Shown here: positions 9,339 through 20,845 of the stretch, in pieces | Position numbering within the stretch: the stretch's first letter is position 1 | Layout: each line of letters opens with the position of its first letter | DNA from: Arthrobacter sp. MYb227 | Lineage (GTDB): Bacteria > Actinomycetota > Actinomycetes > Actinomycetales > Micrococcaceae | Reading direction: 5' to 3' | DNA length: 64,000 nucleotides | Assembly: GCF_002975435.1 (NCBI RefSeq) | Contig: NZ_PCPT01000005.1 | Location: 1 to 64,000 of the forward strand | Made by a program: the position numbers and the translations under genes | Notes under the pieces: generated by a model | What the model was told of the DNA's origin: nothing | Seen by the model: the letters and a program-made list of their open reading frames with translations, nothing else | The model's database searches: none

Positions 9339-11231
9339 TTAGAAAAGTGATGGTGAATCCGGTGGCGATTCGCTACGTCGGGTTTTCGGATTTGGGGGTG
9401 GTTGGTAGGGGTTTTGGGCCCAGTTCCGCCAAAAATTGTTACGTCGTAGTTTTTGTTCCGGGTCAAGATGTTTGGGCAGTCTGACGCTATAGAGTCCGTC
9501 GGTGTCTCTGACGATCTGGATGAGGTCATCGTGTCGGTCTAGGTGGTGGCCTCGGCAGAAGGGCCCACCGTCTTCAATTTTGGTGCTGCCTCCGAGGGCG
9601 AAGTCTTCGACATGATCGATTTCGCAGTGTTCTGGCGGCACGGTGCACCCCGGATAGATACACCCGCCGTAAAGGGCGAGGATGGCTTCGCGCATGTAGT
9701 CGGGGAAGAACCGTTGCTCCCTACCCAGGTCCAGGATTTGAGATTTACCATCCAAGACCATCGGGATGACCCCGCTGGTACATAGGGCGTGTCTGAGTTC
9801 GGCGGCCGTGAGGTGTTTGCCGTGCCCGGTAATCCCATGCGTGCTCGCTAGTTCTTGAAGTTCTTTCAAGGTGGCTACGACAAAAAGTTTGGGACTGGGG
9901 AGGCCGGTGATTTTGGTGCTGCCGGTAGGTTTTCCTGCCGCCCGGATCAAATTCAATAGTCCTTGGAGGTGGCGTTGAGGCACCGTGAGCCCATCATCAA
10001 AAGTGGTCACGTCCGGGATTCCAGTAGTGGCTCCGCTGTTGGTGCCTTGAATTGGGGTGGAGAACCCATTGCTGGGGGTGGGTGGGTCGAGGGTGAGTTC
10101 GTGGATGCGGTGCGGATCGGTCAGTGGGTCTCCGGTGGCCGGATCGACCAGAAAATCGGGGAAGCTCAGCGAGACTTCGGAGGCAGCGGAGTCAGGAATG
10201 GTGGTCGGTGGGCAGTCGGCGCTGTTGGGAACAGCGTTTGATGGGCTGCTGGTGTCTGAAACAGTAGATTCTTCTGGCCCAGGGGCTGCGGGGTTGGTGG
10301 CCAGGGCTTGGGCGGCGAGTGCGCTGCGGTCTCCGGCCTTGGTGCGGGCGTTATCGATGCTGGCACACATGGCCAAGAGTTCTTCGGCATCCTTAGGCAT
10401 GACGCGCAGGATGAATTCTTCGAGCCCATCAATACATCCGCGATGATGCATGCCAAGCCTGGAACGCATGATTTCTGGAGGAAGTTCGGTTTTTCCGTCG
10501 GTGAGCGAGTTTTTGATGCCGGCAAAAAGTTTGTTGGTACTCCGTGAATCCTCATGCACCACCGACTCGGCGACCTGGGTTTCAAGGTCTTGAGCCAACC
10601 CGGCCGGATCAGTGGTGGTGTTGATGTGCGGGGCTAAATCTTCCAGCTTTTTAGCTCCTGTCTTCAAATCCCCCGGGTCCGCATTGCCTTCGGCCAGATC
10701 CTTGGCCAAGCGTGGAAACATCGGCGGGGTTTGGGCTCCGCTGGCATCGGTGCCGGGTAAGAACCGGTGGGTGGCTTCCACCCGGTCACGAGCGGCGAAA
10801 AAGTTTATGTGCAGGATCCCGGTGAGCAACGAGGTGGTGTCCTTGAAGACTGGTCTGCCGGTGGGGACGGTGCGTGGATCCTGCGGAAGTTCAACATTTC
10901 CGGCTAGATACTCGGTGGGGTCGTCGTGCACCTGTCGCAACGTCGTGAACGTTGCTTGGGGTAGTTCGTGAGCAAGGGTGCGTTCGGCGGTACGTGCGGC
11001 CAAGAGTTGTCCGTGGGCGATGGTGCGATGAAGATCTTCCACGGTGTGGGCGAAGAGGATGGCCCGGACCGGAGAGTTGGTGTGTGCGGCGACCCGACGA
11101 GTTAATTCCTTGACCATTTGTTGGGCGGTGATCAGGGCGCGTAGTTCATCATCCGGTGACACCTGGTGTCCCGGAGTACCACCAGTGGTGGTGAGATTGA
11201 TGAACTGATCGGTTTGCATACCCACCAGCAT
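9339..11231 (-). CDS. DUF222 / HNH endonuclease-domain protein (13E12 repeat family)
   Basis: About 630 residues from the ATG at 11231 (TTG at 11243 and ATG at 11219 are alternatives; no clear ribosome site). The first two thirds are a DUF222 region with a low-complexity Pro/Ser/Thr linker around the middle. The C-terminal HNH nuclease shows CIYPGC, then EIDHVEDFALGG, then CRGHHLDRHDD, with both zinc CxxxxC/CxxH pairs and the catalytic HH present. This family is multi-copy in Actinobacteria and no biological role is firmly known. Nothing marks it as part of a mobile element here, though the family often spreads by duplication. Confidence 0.85.
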   Translation of the reverse strand: MLVGMQTDQFINLTTTGGTPGHQVSPDDELRALITAQQMVKELTRRVAAHTNSPVRAILFAHTVEDLHRTIAHGQLLAARTAERTLAHELPQATFTTLRQVHDDPTEYLAGNVELPQDPRTVPTGRPVFKDTTSLLTGILHINFFAARDRVEATHRFLPGTDASGAQTPPMFPRLAKDLAEGNADPGDLKTGAKKLEDLAPHINTTTDPAGLAQDLETQVAESVVHEDSRSTNKLFAGIKNSLTDGKTELPPEIMRSRLGMHHRGCIDGLEEFILRVMPKDAEELLAMCASIDNARTKAGDRSALAAQALATNPAAPGPEESTVSDTSSPSNAVPNSADCPPTTIPDSAASEVSLSFPDFLVDPATGDPLTDPHRIHELTLDPPTPSNGFSTPIQGTNSGATTGIPDVTTFDDGLTVPQRHLQGLLNLIRAAGKPTGSTKITGLPSPKLFVVATLKELQELASTHGITGHGKHLTAAELRHALCTSGVIPMVLDGKSQILDLGREQRFFPDYMREAILALYGGCIYPGCTVPPEHCEIDHVEDFALGGSTKIEDGGPFCRGHHLDRHDDLIQIVRDTDGLYSVRLPKHLDPEQKLRRNNFWRNWAQNPYQPPPNPKTRRSESPPDSPSLF

Positions 11232-11352
11232 GACCCCACACAAGAGTCCGTGGGCAAGGAGACGAAAATCTGTGGATAAGTATTTTTGTCCCCGGGAAGC
11301 ACCCGAAACAGTGCGGAACAGTGGTGCGGTGCCGGAGAAGTGCTACCCCAAG

Positions 11353-12417
11353 TTAGCCGAGCATAGGTAGCTGGTGGTTTTGCAGGTAGCTGTCTTCTCG
11401 GGAGTAGTTGGTGAAGTACTCGTAGTAGGGGTCTGGGCTCGCCGGCTGGTGGGCGGGTGATTGAAGAAGCCAGTCGATTTGGGCGCCGATGGTTTGTGCG
11501 TAGGTGCCCACGGGGTGATAGCCCAGGGCCAAGGATGCGGAGGTGTCCAGCACAATGGGCGGAGTGTAATTCCAAGGATGATCGCCAAGCGGTGCTACGT
11601 CGTCGTCATCGATGGGCAGGTGATTGGCACAGCTGGCGTCGTCAAGCAAGATTTCCTGCCACTGGTGCCCCAAATACGTGGCGATGGTGAGTGCGATGGT
11701 GCGGGCATTGGGAGCATCAGGGTCAGCCGAATTCAGAATCCGGGTTCCGGGCTGCGCGGCAACCGTTTCGATCAGGGCAGCGGTGTTGGTGGCAGCCGTG
11801 GTGTGGTCGGCACCGCGGCCTGAATTGGCCAAGAAGATGGCCGGGCGGCGATCGAGAATGCGTTTGACGAAAACCCATTCGCGCGGGTTGGCCGCGTGGG
11901 CACCGTGAACCTTGGAAGGGCGGATGATGGTGACGTTGGCCCCGGCATCGAGCAACACATGTTCGGCGGCGATCTTGTTGGTGCCATAGCCCGTCGCCGA
12001 GCGGTAGTCATCGTGGGCAGGGGCCAAGGTGGGCGCGGATTCGGTTATGGGGGTTTCGAAGCGTGGTGGGGTTTCGGAATTGACGTGGTTGCCAAACGCA
12101 TCGATGTAGACGGCTTTGCTGGAGAGCATCACCGTTGAATCGATGCTAGAAAGATGAGGGAGCAGCAATTGTGCGTCGGCAGGGGTGTAACAGGCAGCGT
12201 CGAGCACTAGGTTTGCTCCGTGACCGATGGCGTGGGCCAGTTCGGTGTGGTTGGTGCGGTCCGAGGCGATGAATCGTCCCCCGGCGCTGAGGAGCGATGC
12301 TGGCATCTTGGTGGGATTGCGTCCCGTGAGATCAACTTGCCAGCCGGCGGCCAGCAGCCGCTCGGCCGCGGCAATGCCCAGCACGCCCGTGCCACCGAGG
12401 ATCAGGGCGCGCTTCAT
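11353..12417 (-). CDS. NAD(P)-dependent epimerase/dehydratase-like SDR
   Basis: 354 residues. An extended short-chain dehydrogenase: nucleotide-binding ILGGTGVLGIAAAERLL at the N-terminus, and GYGTNKIAAEHVLL carrying a Tyr-x-x-x-Lys pair of the catalytic type (Y in SATGYGTNK). Such proteins commonly modify nucleotide-sugars or act as reductases; the substrate is not evident. Its ATG overlaps the stop of the upstream gene by four bases, so the two are coupled. The protein ends shortly after SREDSYLQNHQLPML. Confidence 0.8.
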   Translation of the reverse strand: MKRALILGGTGVLGIAAAERLLAAGWQVDLTGRNPTKMPASLLSAGGRFIASDRTNHTELAHAIGHGANLVLDAACYTPADAQLLLPHLSSIDSTVMLSSKAVYIDAFGNHVNSETPPRFETPITESAPTLAPAHDDYRSATGYGTNKIAAEHVLLDAGANVTIIRPSKVHGAHAANPREWVFVKRILDRRPAIFLANSGRGADHTTAATNTAALIETVAAQPGTRILNSADPDAPNARTIALTIATYLGHQWQEILLDDASCANHLPIDDDDVAPLGDHPWNYTPPIVLDTSASLALGYHPVGTYAQTIGAQIDWLLQSPAHQPASPDPYYEYFTNYSREDSYLQNHQLPMLG

Positions 12418-12905
12418 GCCTGGGACGGTGAGAATTGGTCGGCTAATGGGGTTTGCTCCGGGAGTTGTCCGGTGGCGCCGAAAGCCATCATTGCCGAGCG
12501 AAGGTGATCCGGGGTGAGCATGAACTTGGGTTCAAGTTCTTCCCAGCCCGGTTCCTTGACGGCGCGTGAAAAGTTTGCGTGGGTGGTGCCGATGGGTAGT
12601 TCTTCATTTAGCCCATCACCCTGACCCATCAGGCTCAGATGGTAGATCCACGTGGAGCCATCGGCCTCAACGTGTTTGAAGGTTGCCTCGAAGACCGCGC
12701 GTTCGGCCGGGATCGAGTCAACACATTCGTCGTAACGCTCATTGAGGGTGTCCATCCAGGTGTCAAAACCTTCTTCCTGTCCTACGCGGATGCGGGATCG
12801 TGAGAGTTCAAGACGCAGGCCCTCGGGGACCGAGGGAGGCATCGGGTGGCCGGGAAAATCGCGTGGCTCGGGACGAAAAGGGGTGTGCGGTGTTGGTTGA
12901 TCCAT
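12414..12905 (-). CDS. DUF6176-like small protein
   Basis: 163 residues. The central part, LRLELSRSRIRVGQEEGFDTWMDTLNE followed by RAVFEATFKHVE, looks like the DUF6176 family (a ferredoxin-like ABM/dimeric barrel type fold is possible). N-terminus is proline-rich; no signal peptide. It is the first gene of a two-gene operon with the SDR (ATGA overlap). Function unknown. Family assignment is from memory of the consensus, so moderate. Confidence 0.6.
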   Translation of the reverse strand: MDQPTPHTPFRPEPRDFPGHPMPPSVPEGLRLELSRSRIRVGQEEGFDTWMDTLNERYDECVDSIPAERAVFEATFKHVEADGSTWIYHLSLMGQGDGLNEELPIGTTHANFSRAVKEPGWEELEPKFMLTPDHLRSAMMAFGATGQLPEQTPLADQFSPSQA

Positions 12906-13052
12906 GGTTTTATCCTGCCATGACGTGGGTCAATGTGTGATCCGTGGCATGCGGAGAGAGGGTGATGGAGAAATGAGATGGGGGAAAATGAATTTGGGGT
13001 GGAGTCAAGAAAACAGCTAGCGCTTGAAGAAAAGAGGGGCTTGACGAAAAGC

Positions 13053-13095
13053 GGTGAGCCCGACCAATCCCGTTGTGGGAATGGTCGGGCTCACC
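13053..13095 (-). terminator. Rho-independent terminator of acnA
   Basis: A 19-bp stem with a single mismatch: GGTGAGCCCGACCAATCCC at 13053-13071 and its partner at 13077-13095, separated by five bases. On the - strand the stem is followed by GCTTTTCG, a short T-run. It lies 27 bases after the acnA stop. Confidence 0.85.
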
Positions 13096-13121
13096 CTGGG
13101 TATGAGATTCATGGTGGGGCG

Positions 13122-15971
<2,850 letters not shown>

Positions 15972-16120
15972 CTATTCCGGGTGGCCTGGGCAAGCCCGAG
16001 GGGCCCCGGAAGGACTGAACAAGATTTCACACGAGGGACAAACATTTAGCAGATTGCGGCAACCTCCTCCCGAAACCCCAGATAGCGATCTATTGGTCAG
16101 CTCAAGCGGCTCAATAGTGG

Positions 16121-16151
16121 GTAGTGGTGTACTCGTGGCGCACACCACTAC
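16121..16151. promoter_or_regulatory. Perfect 10-bp inverted repeat in the acnA-cupin intergenic region
   Basis: GTAGTGGTGT at 16121-16130 and ACACCACTAC at 16142-16151 flank an 11-base spacer. It lies about 170 bases upstream of acnA (- strand) and 200 upstream of the cupin gene. It may be an operator for one of these. The rest of this 400-base gap holds nothing else I recognise. Confidence 0.4.
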
Positions 16152-16350
16152 TTTCAACCTACCGGTGGGCGAGGGATTTGAACATGGGCATCAGCCGCGG
16201 CAAAGACTCGTACTGGATGTTGACCCCCAGGGTCTTTTGGCACGTCATCTGGGTCTTGGGTGCCAAGTCATGTGGGCGATGAATGCTTGACGTTTAGGTG
16301 CGTGAGCGGGTAGAGATATGGGCATCGGAGAACGCCGGAATCGGGGGAGC

Positions 16351-16707
16351 ATGAAAAAGTTTTCACTTACCGCCATTGCACGCACACAGAGGCGCACCGC
16401 GGCCACGGTTTCCAGCGGCCGGGCCGCTAGCACGGTATTCGGCGGTCACGAGCATACGCTGCGTCAGACGGTGATTGCCCTGGCGGCCGGAACGGCGCTC
16501 AAAGAGCATGTGAATCCGGGAGAAGCCACGGTGTTGGTGCTTTCCGGGCGGATTCGGCTGACAAGTGGTGAGCATCAGTGGGAGGGCCGCGATGGTGACA
16601 TGTTGATCATGCCCTCGGGGTACTCGCAGATTACCGCGTTGGAGGAATCTGCCATGCTGCTCAGTGTTGCCAAGACCGATCGTGCGGTAGCCGCGGCGAC
16701 CGCATAG
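16351..16707 (+). CDS. Small cupin-domain protein
   Basis: 118 residues from ATG at 16351, preceded by a G-rich Shine-Dalgarno; an ATG 11 codons earlier is possible. The single cupin shows the pattern LRQTVIALAAGTALKEHVNPGEATVLVLSG, then GDMLIMPSGYSQITALEESAMLLSV. The usual metal-binding histidines are partly present (EH at motif 1). Opening MKKFSLTAIAR resembles stand-alone cupins found in other Actinobacteria. Function unknown; single-domain cupins may bind metals or small ligands. Not part of an operon: the next gene is on the other strand. Confidence 0.7.
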   Translation: MKKFSLTAIARTQRRTAATVSSGRAASTVFGGHEHTLRQTVIALAAGTALKEHVNPGEATVLVLSGRIRLTSGEHQWEGRDGDMLIMPSGYSQITALEESAMLLSVAKTDRAVAAATA

Positions 16708-16758
16708 GAGTATGCCCTGCTGCGACCTTGGGCGGGTGAAGTCTGCGGCGGATTACTT

Positions 16759-17319
16759 CTAACGCTTTTTTGAGCGACGATTTTTGCCCGCCAGCAGCTG
16801 GTTCCGGCCCTTGAGGACCCCGCTCGGATCGAATACCTGCCCAGAGAGCGGGGCAAGGGCGTAGAGCGAACCGTGTTTGATGAGCTTGGCCATGCGTTTT
16901 TCTTCGCGTCGAACTTCCGTGAAAAGATCTTGGAAGCTGGCGGCTGCTTGCTTGTTTGAGGCAGTGCCCGGACATTGGTAATGAATTGGCTCATTGAGTG
17001 ACGCTGCCGCATCGTATTGCACGATAAAGTCCGATCCGATCTCGCTGGCAATCTTTTTGGCCAGCGTGATGCCGGCGCGCGTGAAGCGATCCTCTAGTCC
17101 GCGGGAGGCAAATTCGTGGTCACGATTCAGCGAATCGTAAAACAACTGCTCCCAGGCCATGAGTTCTTCGATCAGCGATGCACTGAGGCCGGTTTGTGAA
17201 TAGTTGATGGGTTCACTGATCCACAGCACCGTATCGGCATAGTCGGGAAACATGCGCAGAACGTGAGGCCGGTGGGCATTCGGGTGCCAAACCGTGGGTT
17301 GCTGCGCATCGGAAGTCAT
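16759..17319 (-). CDS. Hypothetical protein, basic C-terminus
   Basis: 186 residues, no signal peptide or membrane span. N-terminal part contains VLRMFPDYADTVLWISEPINYSQTGLS; a helical middle with DREHEFASR-like charged runs; and a lysine/arginine-rich tail (GKNRRSKKR). I do not recognise the family. Start ATG at 17319 follows a weak ribosome site. It is divergent from the DedA gene. Convergent with the cupin gene. Confidence 0.6.
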   Translation of the reverse strand: MTSDAQQPTVWHPNAHRPHVLRMFPDYADTVLWISEPINYSQTGLSASLIEELMAWEQLFYDSLNRDHEFASRGLEDRFTRAGITLAKKIASEIGSDFIVQYDAAASLNEPIHYQCPGTASNKQAAASFQDLFTEVRREEKRMAKLIKHGSLYALAPLSGQVFDPSGVLKGRNQLLAGKNRRSKKR

Positions 17320-17416
17320 GAAGCGATCCTAATCTCTTGTGTGCGGCAGTTGGTGAGGTGTTCGCCACAACACATACGAAGTCACAGTATTTCTTCGGGT
17401 TGGTAGGGGAGACTAA

Positions 17417-18127
17417 ATGGTGATGACGACTTTGATTGCGCTACAGGCCGCGGCCGCCACTACCAATGGCGATAGCCTGATTACCCGTTTTGCCGACTGG
17501 GCGGTGAACCTAATGGAAATCATTGGGGCACCCGGTGCCGCTTTGGCCATTGCCTTGGAGAATCTTTTCCCTCCGCTGCCATCCGAAGTGATTCTGCCGT
17601 TGGCGGGCTTTACCGCGAGTCGTGGCTCCTTTAGCCTCTTTGAGGCGTTGCTCTGGACAACCATCGGATCGATCGTTGGTGCCTATGCGCTGTACTGGGT
17701 GGGTCGTGCGCTGGGTCGTGAACGTACCCGGGCAATCTTTGGTTGGTTGCCGCTGGTGGACCTCGAAGATGTTGACAAGGTTGAGGGCTGGTTTGACCGT
17801 AATGGTTCCAAGGCCGTGTTCTTTGGTCGGATGATCCCGATTTTCCGTTCGCTGATTTCCATTCCGGCCGGCGTGACCAAGATGAATCAGGGCAAGTTCC
17901 TGGGGCTGACGCTTGCCGGCTCGTTGATCTGGAACTCGATCTTTGTACTTTCCGGCTACTACTTGGGTGAAAACTGGCACATCGTTGAAACCTATGCCGA
18001 TGTGTTCCAGAAGATCGTCATCGTTGCGGTTATCGTGCTCATTGCTGTGTGGGTGGTGTTCAAGGTTCGTAAGCGTAAAAACCGCGTTGCAAGCCCGGCG
18101 CTAGAGAACGACAGCACCGAGAAGTAA
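17417..18127 (+). CDS. DedA family (VTT/SNARE-associated) membrane protein
   Basis: 236 residues with about five membrane segments. The family motif FPPLPSEVILPLAGF is followed by a hydrophobic block, then FFGRMIPIFRSLISIPAGVTKM, the conserved acidic/arginine core of DedA proteins. DedA/VTT proteins move or flip lipid carriers such as undecaprenyl phosphate or phosphatidylethanolamine. Ends with a basic cytoplasmic tail (KVRKRKNR). GGGGAG six bases before the ATG supports the start. Own terminator directly downstream. Confidence 0.88.
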   Translation: MVMTTLIALQAAAATTNGDSLITRFADWAVNLMEIIGAPGAALAIALENLFPPLPSEVILPLAGFTASRGSFSLFEALLWTTIGSIVGAYALYWVGRALGRERTRAIFGWLPLVDLEDVDKVEGWFDRNGSKAVFFGRMIPIFRSLISIPAGVTKMNQGKFLGLTLAGSLIWNSIFVLSGYYLGENWHIVETYADVFQKIVIVAVIVLIAVWVVFKVRKRKNRVASPALENDSTEK

Positions 18128-18148
18128 ACCTTCTTCGGTGCTCCAAAT

Positions 18149-18201
18149 ACCCGGTCATTGCTCAGTTTCCTCTAGTGGAACCGGTAATGACCGGGTTTTT
18201 T
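18149..18201 (+). terminator. Terminator of the DedA gene
   Basis: ACCCGGTCATT at 18149-18159 pairs with AATGACCGGGT at 18186-18196, followed by a run of six T residues. Classic intrinsic terminator on the + strand. Confidence 0.9.
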
Positions 18202-18400
18202 GTATCCGCAAACTAGGTGGAGCGGCCCGGTACAAGGCTTCACAGCATGCCGGGTAAACGCGACTATATCTCTCACAATGTGACCAATAGTTGTACGAAA
18301 AAGAGGCATGGCGCAAGCCCCGGCCCTAAAAAACTAGGTATTGTTTTTTCGGGCAGCCAAACACACCAGCTCTATTCTCATAGAGCAACGAAAGAACACG

Positions 18401-18871
18401 ATGCCAACATTTAGCAGATTCACCCTCCCTGCGGTCGCCACCGCTGCAGCCCTGGTCCTCACCGGCTGTGGCAGCTCGGGTTTTGAATCAGCAGCCCAGC
18501 CCGAGGACACCGTCTACTGCGTCGATGAGAACAACGTGGTCGTCGACGAGGCACAGTGCGAGGCCGAAACCAACGCGACCGGCAGCAACACGCACAATTC
18601 CGTGGGAAGCTCCCTGTTTCTGTGGTACATGGTTGGTCGCTTTACCTCGGGTCTGCGCCCGGGCGCCAAACTCGACCCGGCCATGTCCAACCACCGCGTC
18701 CAAACCACCGACCCCGTCGGGCGGAGTGCAGCAGGACTGAGCCCGACGGGACCCGTGAGGAACGGGCAGAGCGCGGGCTTCGGAAAATCCGGCACCAGCA
18801 AACAAGGACCGACCCCTGGAAAGTCCGGCAAACCCGGCGGCTTTGGCGGCAGTTCCGGAACGGGAGGCTAA
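18401..18871 (+). CDS. Lipoprotein resembling YgiB/DUF1190 in layout
   Basis: 156 residues from ATG at 18401 (AACGAAAG upstream). A lipoprotein signal peptide ends in LVLTGC, with the lipid cysteine at residue 23. It then has a short acidic segment with two cysteines (YCVDENN...AQCE), a hydrophobic SLFLWYMVGRFTSG motif, and a Gly/Ser/Lys-rich tail. E. coli YgiB has the same order: lipobox, cysteines, a membrane-like MGRL motif, then a GFG-rich tail. It precedes the GSP-synthase-like gene by five bases. By position it is the counterpart of ygiB, but sequence identity looks low. Function unknown. Confidence 0.7.
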   Translation: MPTFSRFTLPAVATAAALVLTGCGSSGFESAAQPEDTVYCVDENNVVVDEAQCEAETNATGSNTHNSVGSSLFLWYMVGRFTSGLRPGAKLDPAMSNHRVQTTDPVGRSAAGLSPTGPVRNGQSAGFGKSGTSKQGPTPGKSGKPGGFGGSSGTGG

Positions 18872-18876
18872 GACCC

Positions 18877-20175
18877 ATGAAACGCATAATGACCACGGCA
18901 CGCACAAACTATCTCGAAAAGGTCCACGCCACGGGCCTGGTCTACACCCACGAGAATCCGTCCAGCCCCCACCCGGAGCTCTACCGCTACTGGCGCGATG
19001 ACGCCTACTACAAGTTCTCGTTGGCCGAGATTCAGCTCCTTGAAGAGGCGTCCAAGACAGTCTTTGCGATGCTTGAGGAAGCTGGTGATTGGCTGCTCTC
19101 CCCGGAAGGTGCTGTGGACCTGTCCCGGTTCGGCATCCCCGCACCGATGATGCGCTCGGTCGTCGAAAGCTGGAACGAGGAACCGGCCTGCGGGAGCGTT
19201 TATGGCCGCTTTGACTTCCGTTTTGGCGGGCTCGATCACGCGGATCCGCAGATGCGGGTACCGGTGCTCTACGAATTCAATGCCGACACCCCGACGTCAC
19301 TGGTTGAATCGCTGACTCAATGGCAGTGGTTCGAAGACAACGCGCACCTGGGCCAGACACAGTTCACCAACATGTACGAAGACCTTGTGGCGGCCTGGCG
19401 CCGGAACATCGACCTGGTGAGCGCCAAGATCGGCCATGAACCCGTGGTCTATTTTGCCTGCAGCAACCAGGACCCCAGCCACGAGGACGAAATGAACACA
19501 CTCGTGCTACGCGACACCTGTGTGGCCGCCGGCTACCGGACCGAGACCATCTACATCGAAAACCTGTGGCTCGATGCCGACGGCCACTACTGCGCCGGCG
19601 AATCAGGTGAGCGCATTGAGGTCATCTTTAAGCTCTATCCCTGGGAGCATATGGTGCACGAGCCTCAGGCCCAGGCACTCTTCGATGATCTGCAACGCTG
19701 CGGCTTCAACGGTGCACCCTATGCTGGGGGCACCATCTGGATCGAACCGCCCTACAAGATGCTGTGGAGTAACAAGGCGATTCTGCCGGTGCTCTGGAAG
19801 CTCTTTGGCAACGATCCGGCCCGGGCGCAGTACCTGATCCCGGCATGGTTCGAGGATCGGGCCCCGTACCTGGATTTACCTCACGGTTATGTCCGTAAAC
19901 CTCTGCTCAGCCGCGAGGGTGCCGATATCACCGTCACCATGCCCAATGGAGAGATGACCCACGGGGAGTTTCAGGGCTACGGCGAAGAGGGGTTCATTGT
20001 TCAGGGCCTTGCCCTGCCGCCGACCTTCCGCCGCGATGATGAGAACACTTTCGTCAGCACGGTGCTGGGCATCTGGATGGTCGATGGCGAACCCTCGGGA
20101 TTAGCCATCAGGGAAAGCGCAGGTCCCATCACCGATAACTTTGCGAACTTCATTCCTCACGTTATCGGGTACTAG
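18877..20175 (+). CDS. Glutathionylspermidine synthase-like ATP-grasp ligase (YgiC/YjfC type)
   Basis: 432 residues from ATG at 18877, GGGAGG nine bases upstream. An ATP-grasp carboxylate-amine ligase of the GSP_synth family: it would join an acid to an amine using ATP. Motifs shared with E. coli YgiC by eye include DDAYYKFSLAEIQ, FNADTPTSLVE, FKLYPWEHM, SNKAILPVLWK, KPLLSREGA, and YGEEGFIVQG. The amidase half of bifunctional Gss is missing, as in YgiC. Actinobacteria make mycothiol and not glutathione, so the true substrate is unknown. Pairs with the upstream lipoprotein gene. Codon use is more C-ending than in flanking genes, by eye. Confidence 0.85.
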   Translation: MKRIMTTARTNYLEKVHATGLVYTHENPSSPHPELYRYWRDDAYYKFSLAEIQLLEEASKTVFAMLEEAGDWLLSPEGAVDLSRFGIPAPMMRSVVESWNEEPACGSVYGRFDFRFGGLDHADPQMRVPVLYEFNADTPTSLVESLTQWQWFEDNAHLGQTQFTNMYEDLVAAWRRNIDLVSAKIGHEPVVYFACSNQDPSHEDEMNTLVLRDTCVAAGYRTETIYIENLWLDADGHYCAGESGERIEVIFKLYPWEHMVHEPQAQALFDDLQRCGFNGAPYAGGTIWIEPPYKMLWSNKAILPVLWKLFGNDPARAQYLIPAWFEDRAPYLDLPHGYVRKPLLSREGADITVTMPNGEMTHGEFQGYGEEGFIVQGLALPPTFRRDDENTFVSTVLGIWMVDGEPSGLAIRESAGPITDNFANFIPHVIGY

Positions 20176-20330
20176 CTACACACAATCGCCGCTTTACTAT
20201 CTCGCTAGGCCCGATTCAGGCCTTAGTATTCGAAGTCCCCACCACCGGCTATCCATTAGCCGCCGTGCGGCGACCGCGCGTTGGTCAGTTGAACGATTTT
20301 CTGCATTCGTGCCGCCGCCGTCCGTGCCTT

Positions 20331-20648
20331 CTAGAAGTCCTGCCCGCCATCGCCGATCCCTGGGACTGTCGGGTGGTAACGCTGCAGATGGACTCTGCGG
20401 GCAAAACGGATGGCCGGGCGAATCAGCATTTCGACACTGCCGATCACGAAAAGCCACGTCGCGGCATAGGCCGTGGAAGGCGAGAAAAACAGGAAACTCC
20501 CGACCAGGAACCAAAGTCCGATGAGTAGATCGTTCACGAGGCTGGCAGTCTCGTAGCGTTGGCGGATCACCAATTCTTCGCGTCCGAGATGCAAAATCAG
20601 GGGCGGGTCTGGTTGATTGGTGCCGTCCTGTGGCGAAGATGCGCTCAT
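20331..20648 (-). CDS. YrhK-domain small membrane protein
   Basis: 105 residues from ATG at 20648. The core LVIRQRYETASLVNDLLIGLWFLVGSFLFF followed by WLFVIGSVEMLIRPAIRFARR is the YrhK domain: two hydrophobic segments joined by a short loop. Upstream extension in the same frame to 20804 is unlikely to be translated. No strong ribosome site. Function unknown; YrhK-family proteins occur as small stand-alone membrane proteins. Convergent with the GSP-synthase-like gene. Confidence 0.75.
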   Translation of the reverse strand: MSASSPQDGTNQPDPPLILHLGREELVIRQRYETASLVNDLLIGLWFLVGSFLFFSPSTAYAATWLFVIGSVEMLIRPAIRFARRVHLQRYHPTVPGIGDGGQDF

Positions 20649-20745
20649 GTCAGGGACTATACCGTCTGGCCCGGGCGAGTCTCGGAAGATCTTTCGATGG
20701 CCGTTTGGGCCCACCGGGACGCCGGAATTTCTCCTGGGATACCCC

Positions 20746-20774
20746 TTGACACTCACCCTCGAACGACTATGGTT
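20746..20774 (+). promoter_or_regulatory. Sigma-70-type promoter of the YtrA regulator/ABC operon
   Basis: TTGACA at 20746-20751 and TATGGT at 20769-20774 with 17 bases between them. The -10 element overlaps the dyad at 20772-20793, fitting autorepression by the GntR protein encoded 70 bases downstream. Confidence 0.7.
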
Positions 20775-20793
20775 AGTTACATGAGTAATGAAC
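20772..20793. promoter_or_regulatory. Candidate operator of the YtrA-type regulator
   Basis: A 22-bp dyad: GTT-N2-TTAC-N4-GTAA-N2-AAC (GTTAGTTACATGAGTAATGA, ending in AC). Symmetric half-sites overlap the -10 and start region of the operon promoter. This geometry is typical of GntR-family repressors. Confidence 0.65.
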
Positions 20794-20845
20794 CACCTAA
20801 CCAATCAAGCTGTTGGGTGGAGAAATTGTCGAAAGGCGGCGGTGA

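Noticed and set aside
9339-11231. DUF222/HNH protein as a homing endonuclease or mobile element.
   Set aside because: No intron, no intein and no terminal repeats are visible. The family is common in Actinobacteria as chromosomal paralogues.
12414-12417. Possible gene fusion of the DUF6176-like and SDR genes by a lost stop.
   Set aside because: The TGA stop and ATG overlap cleanly, which is ordinary translational coupling.
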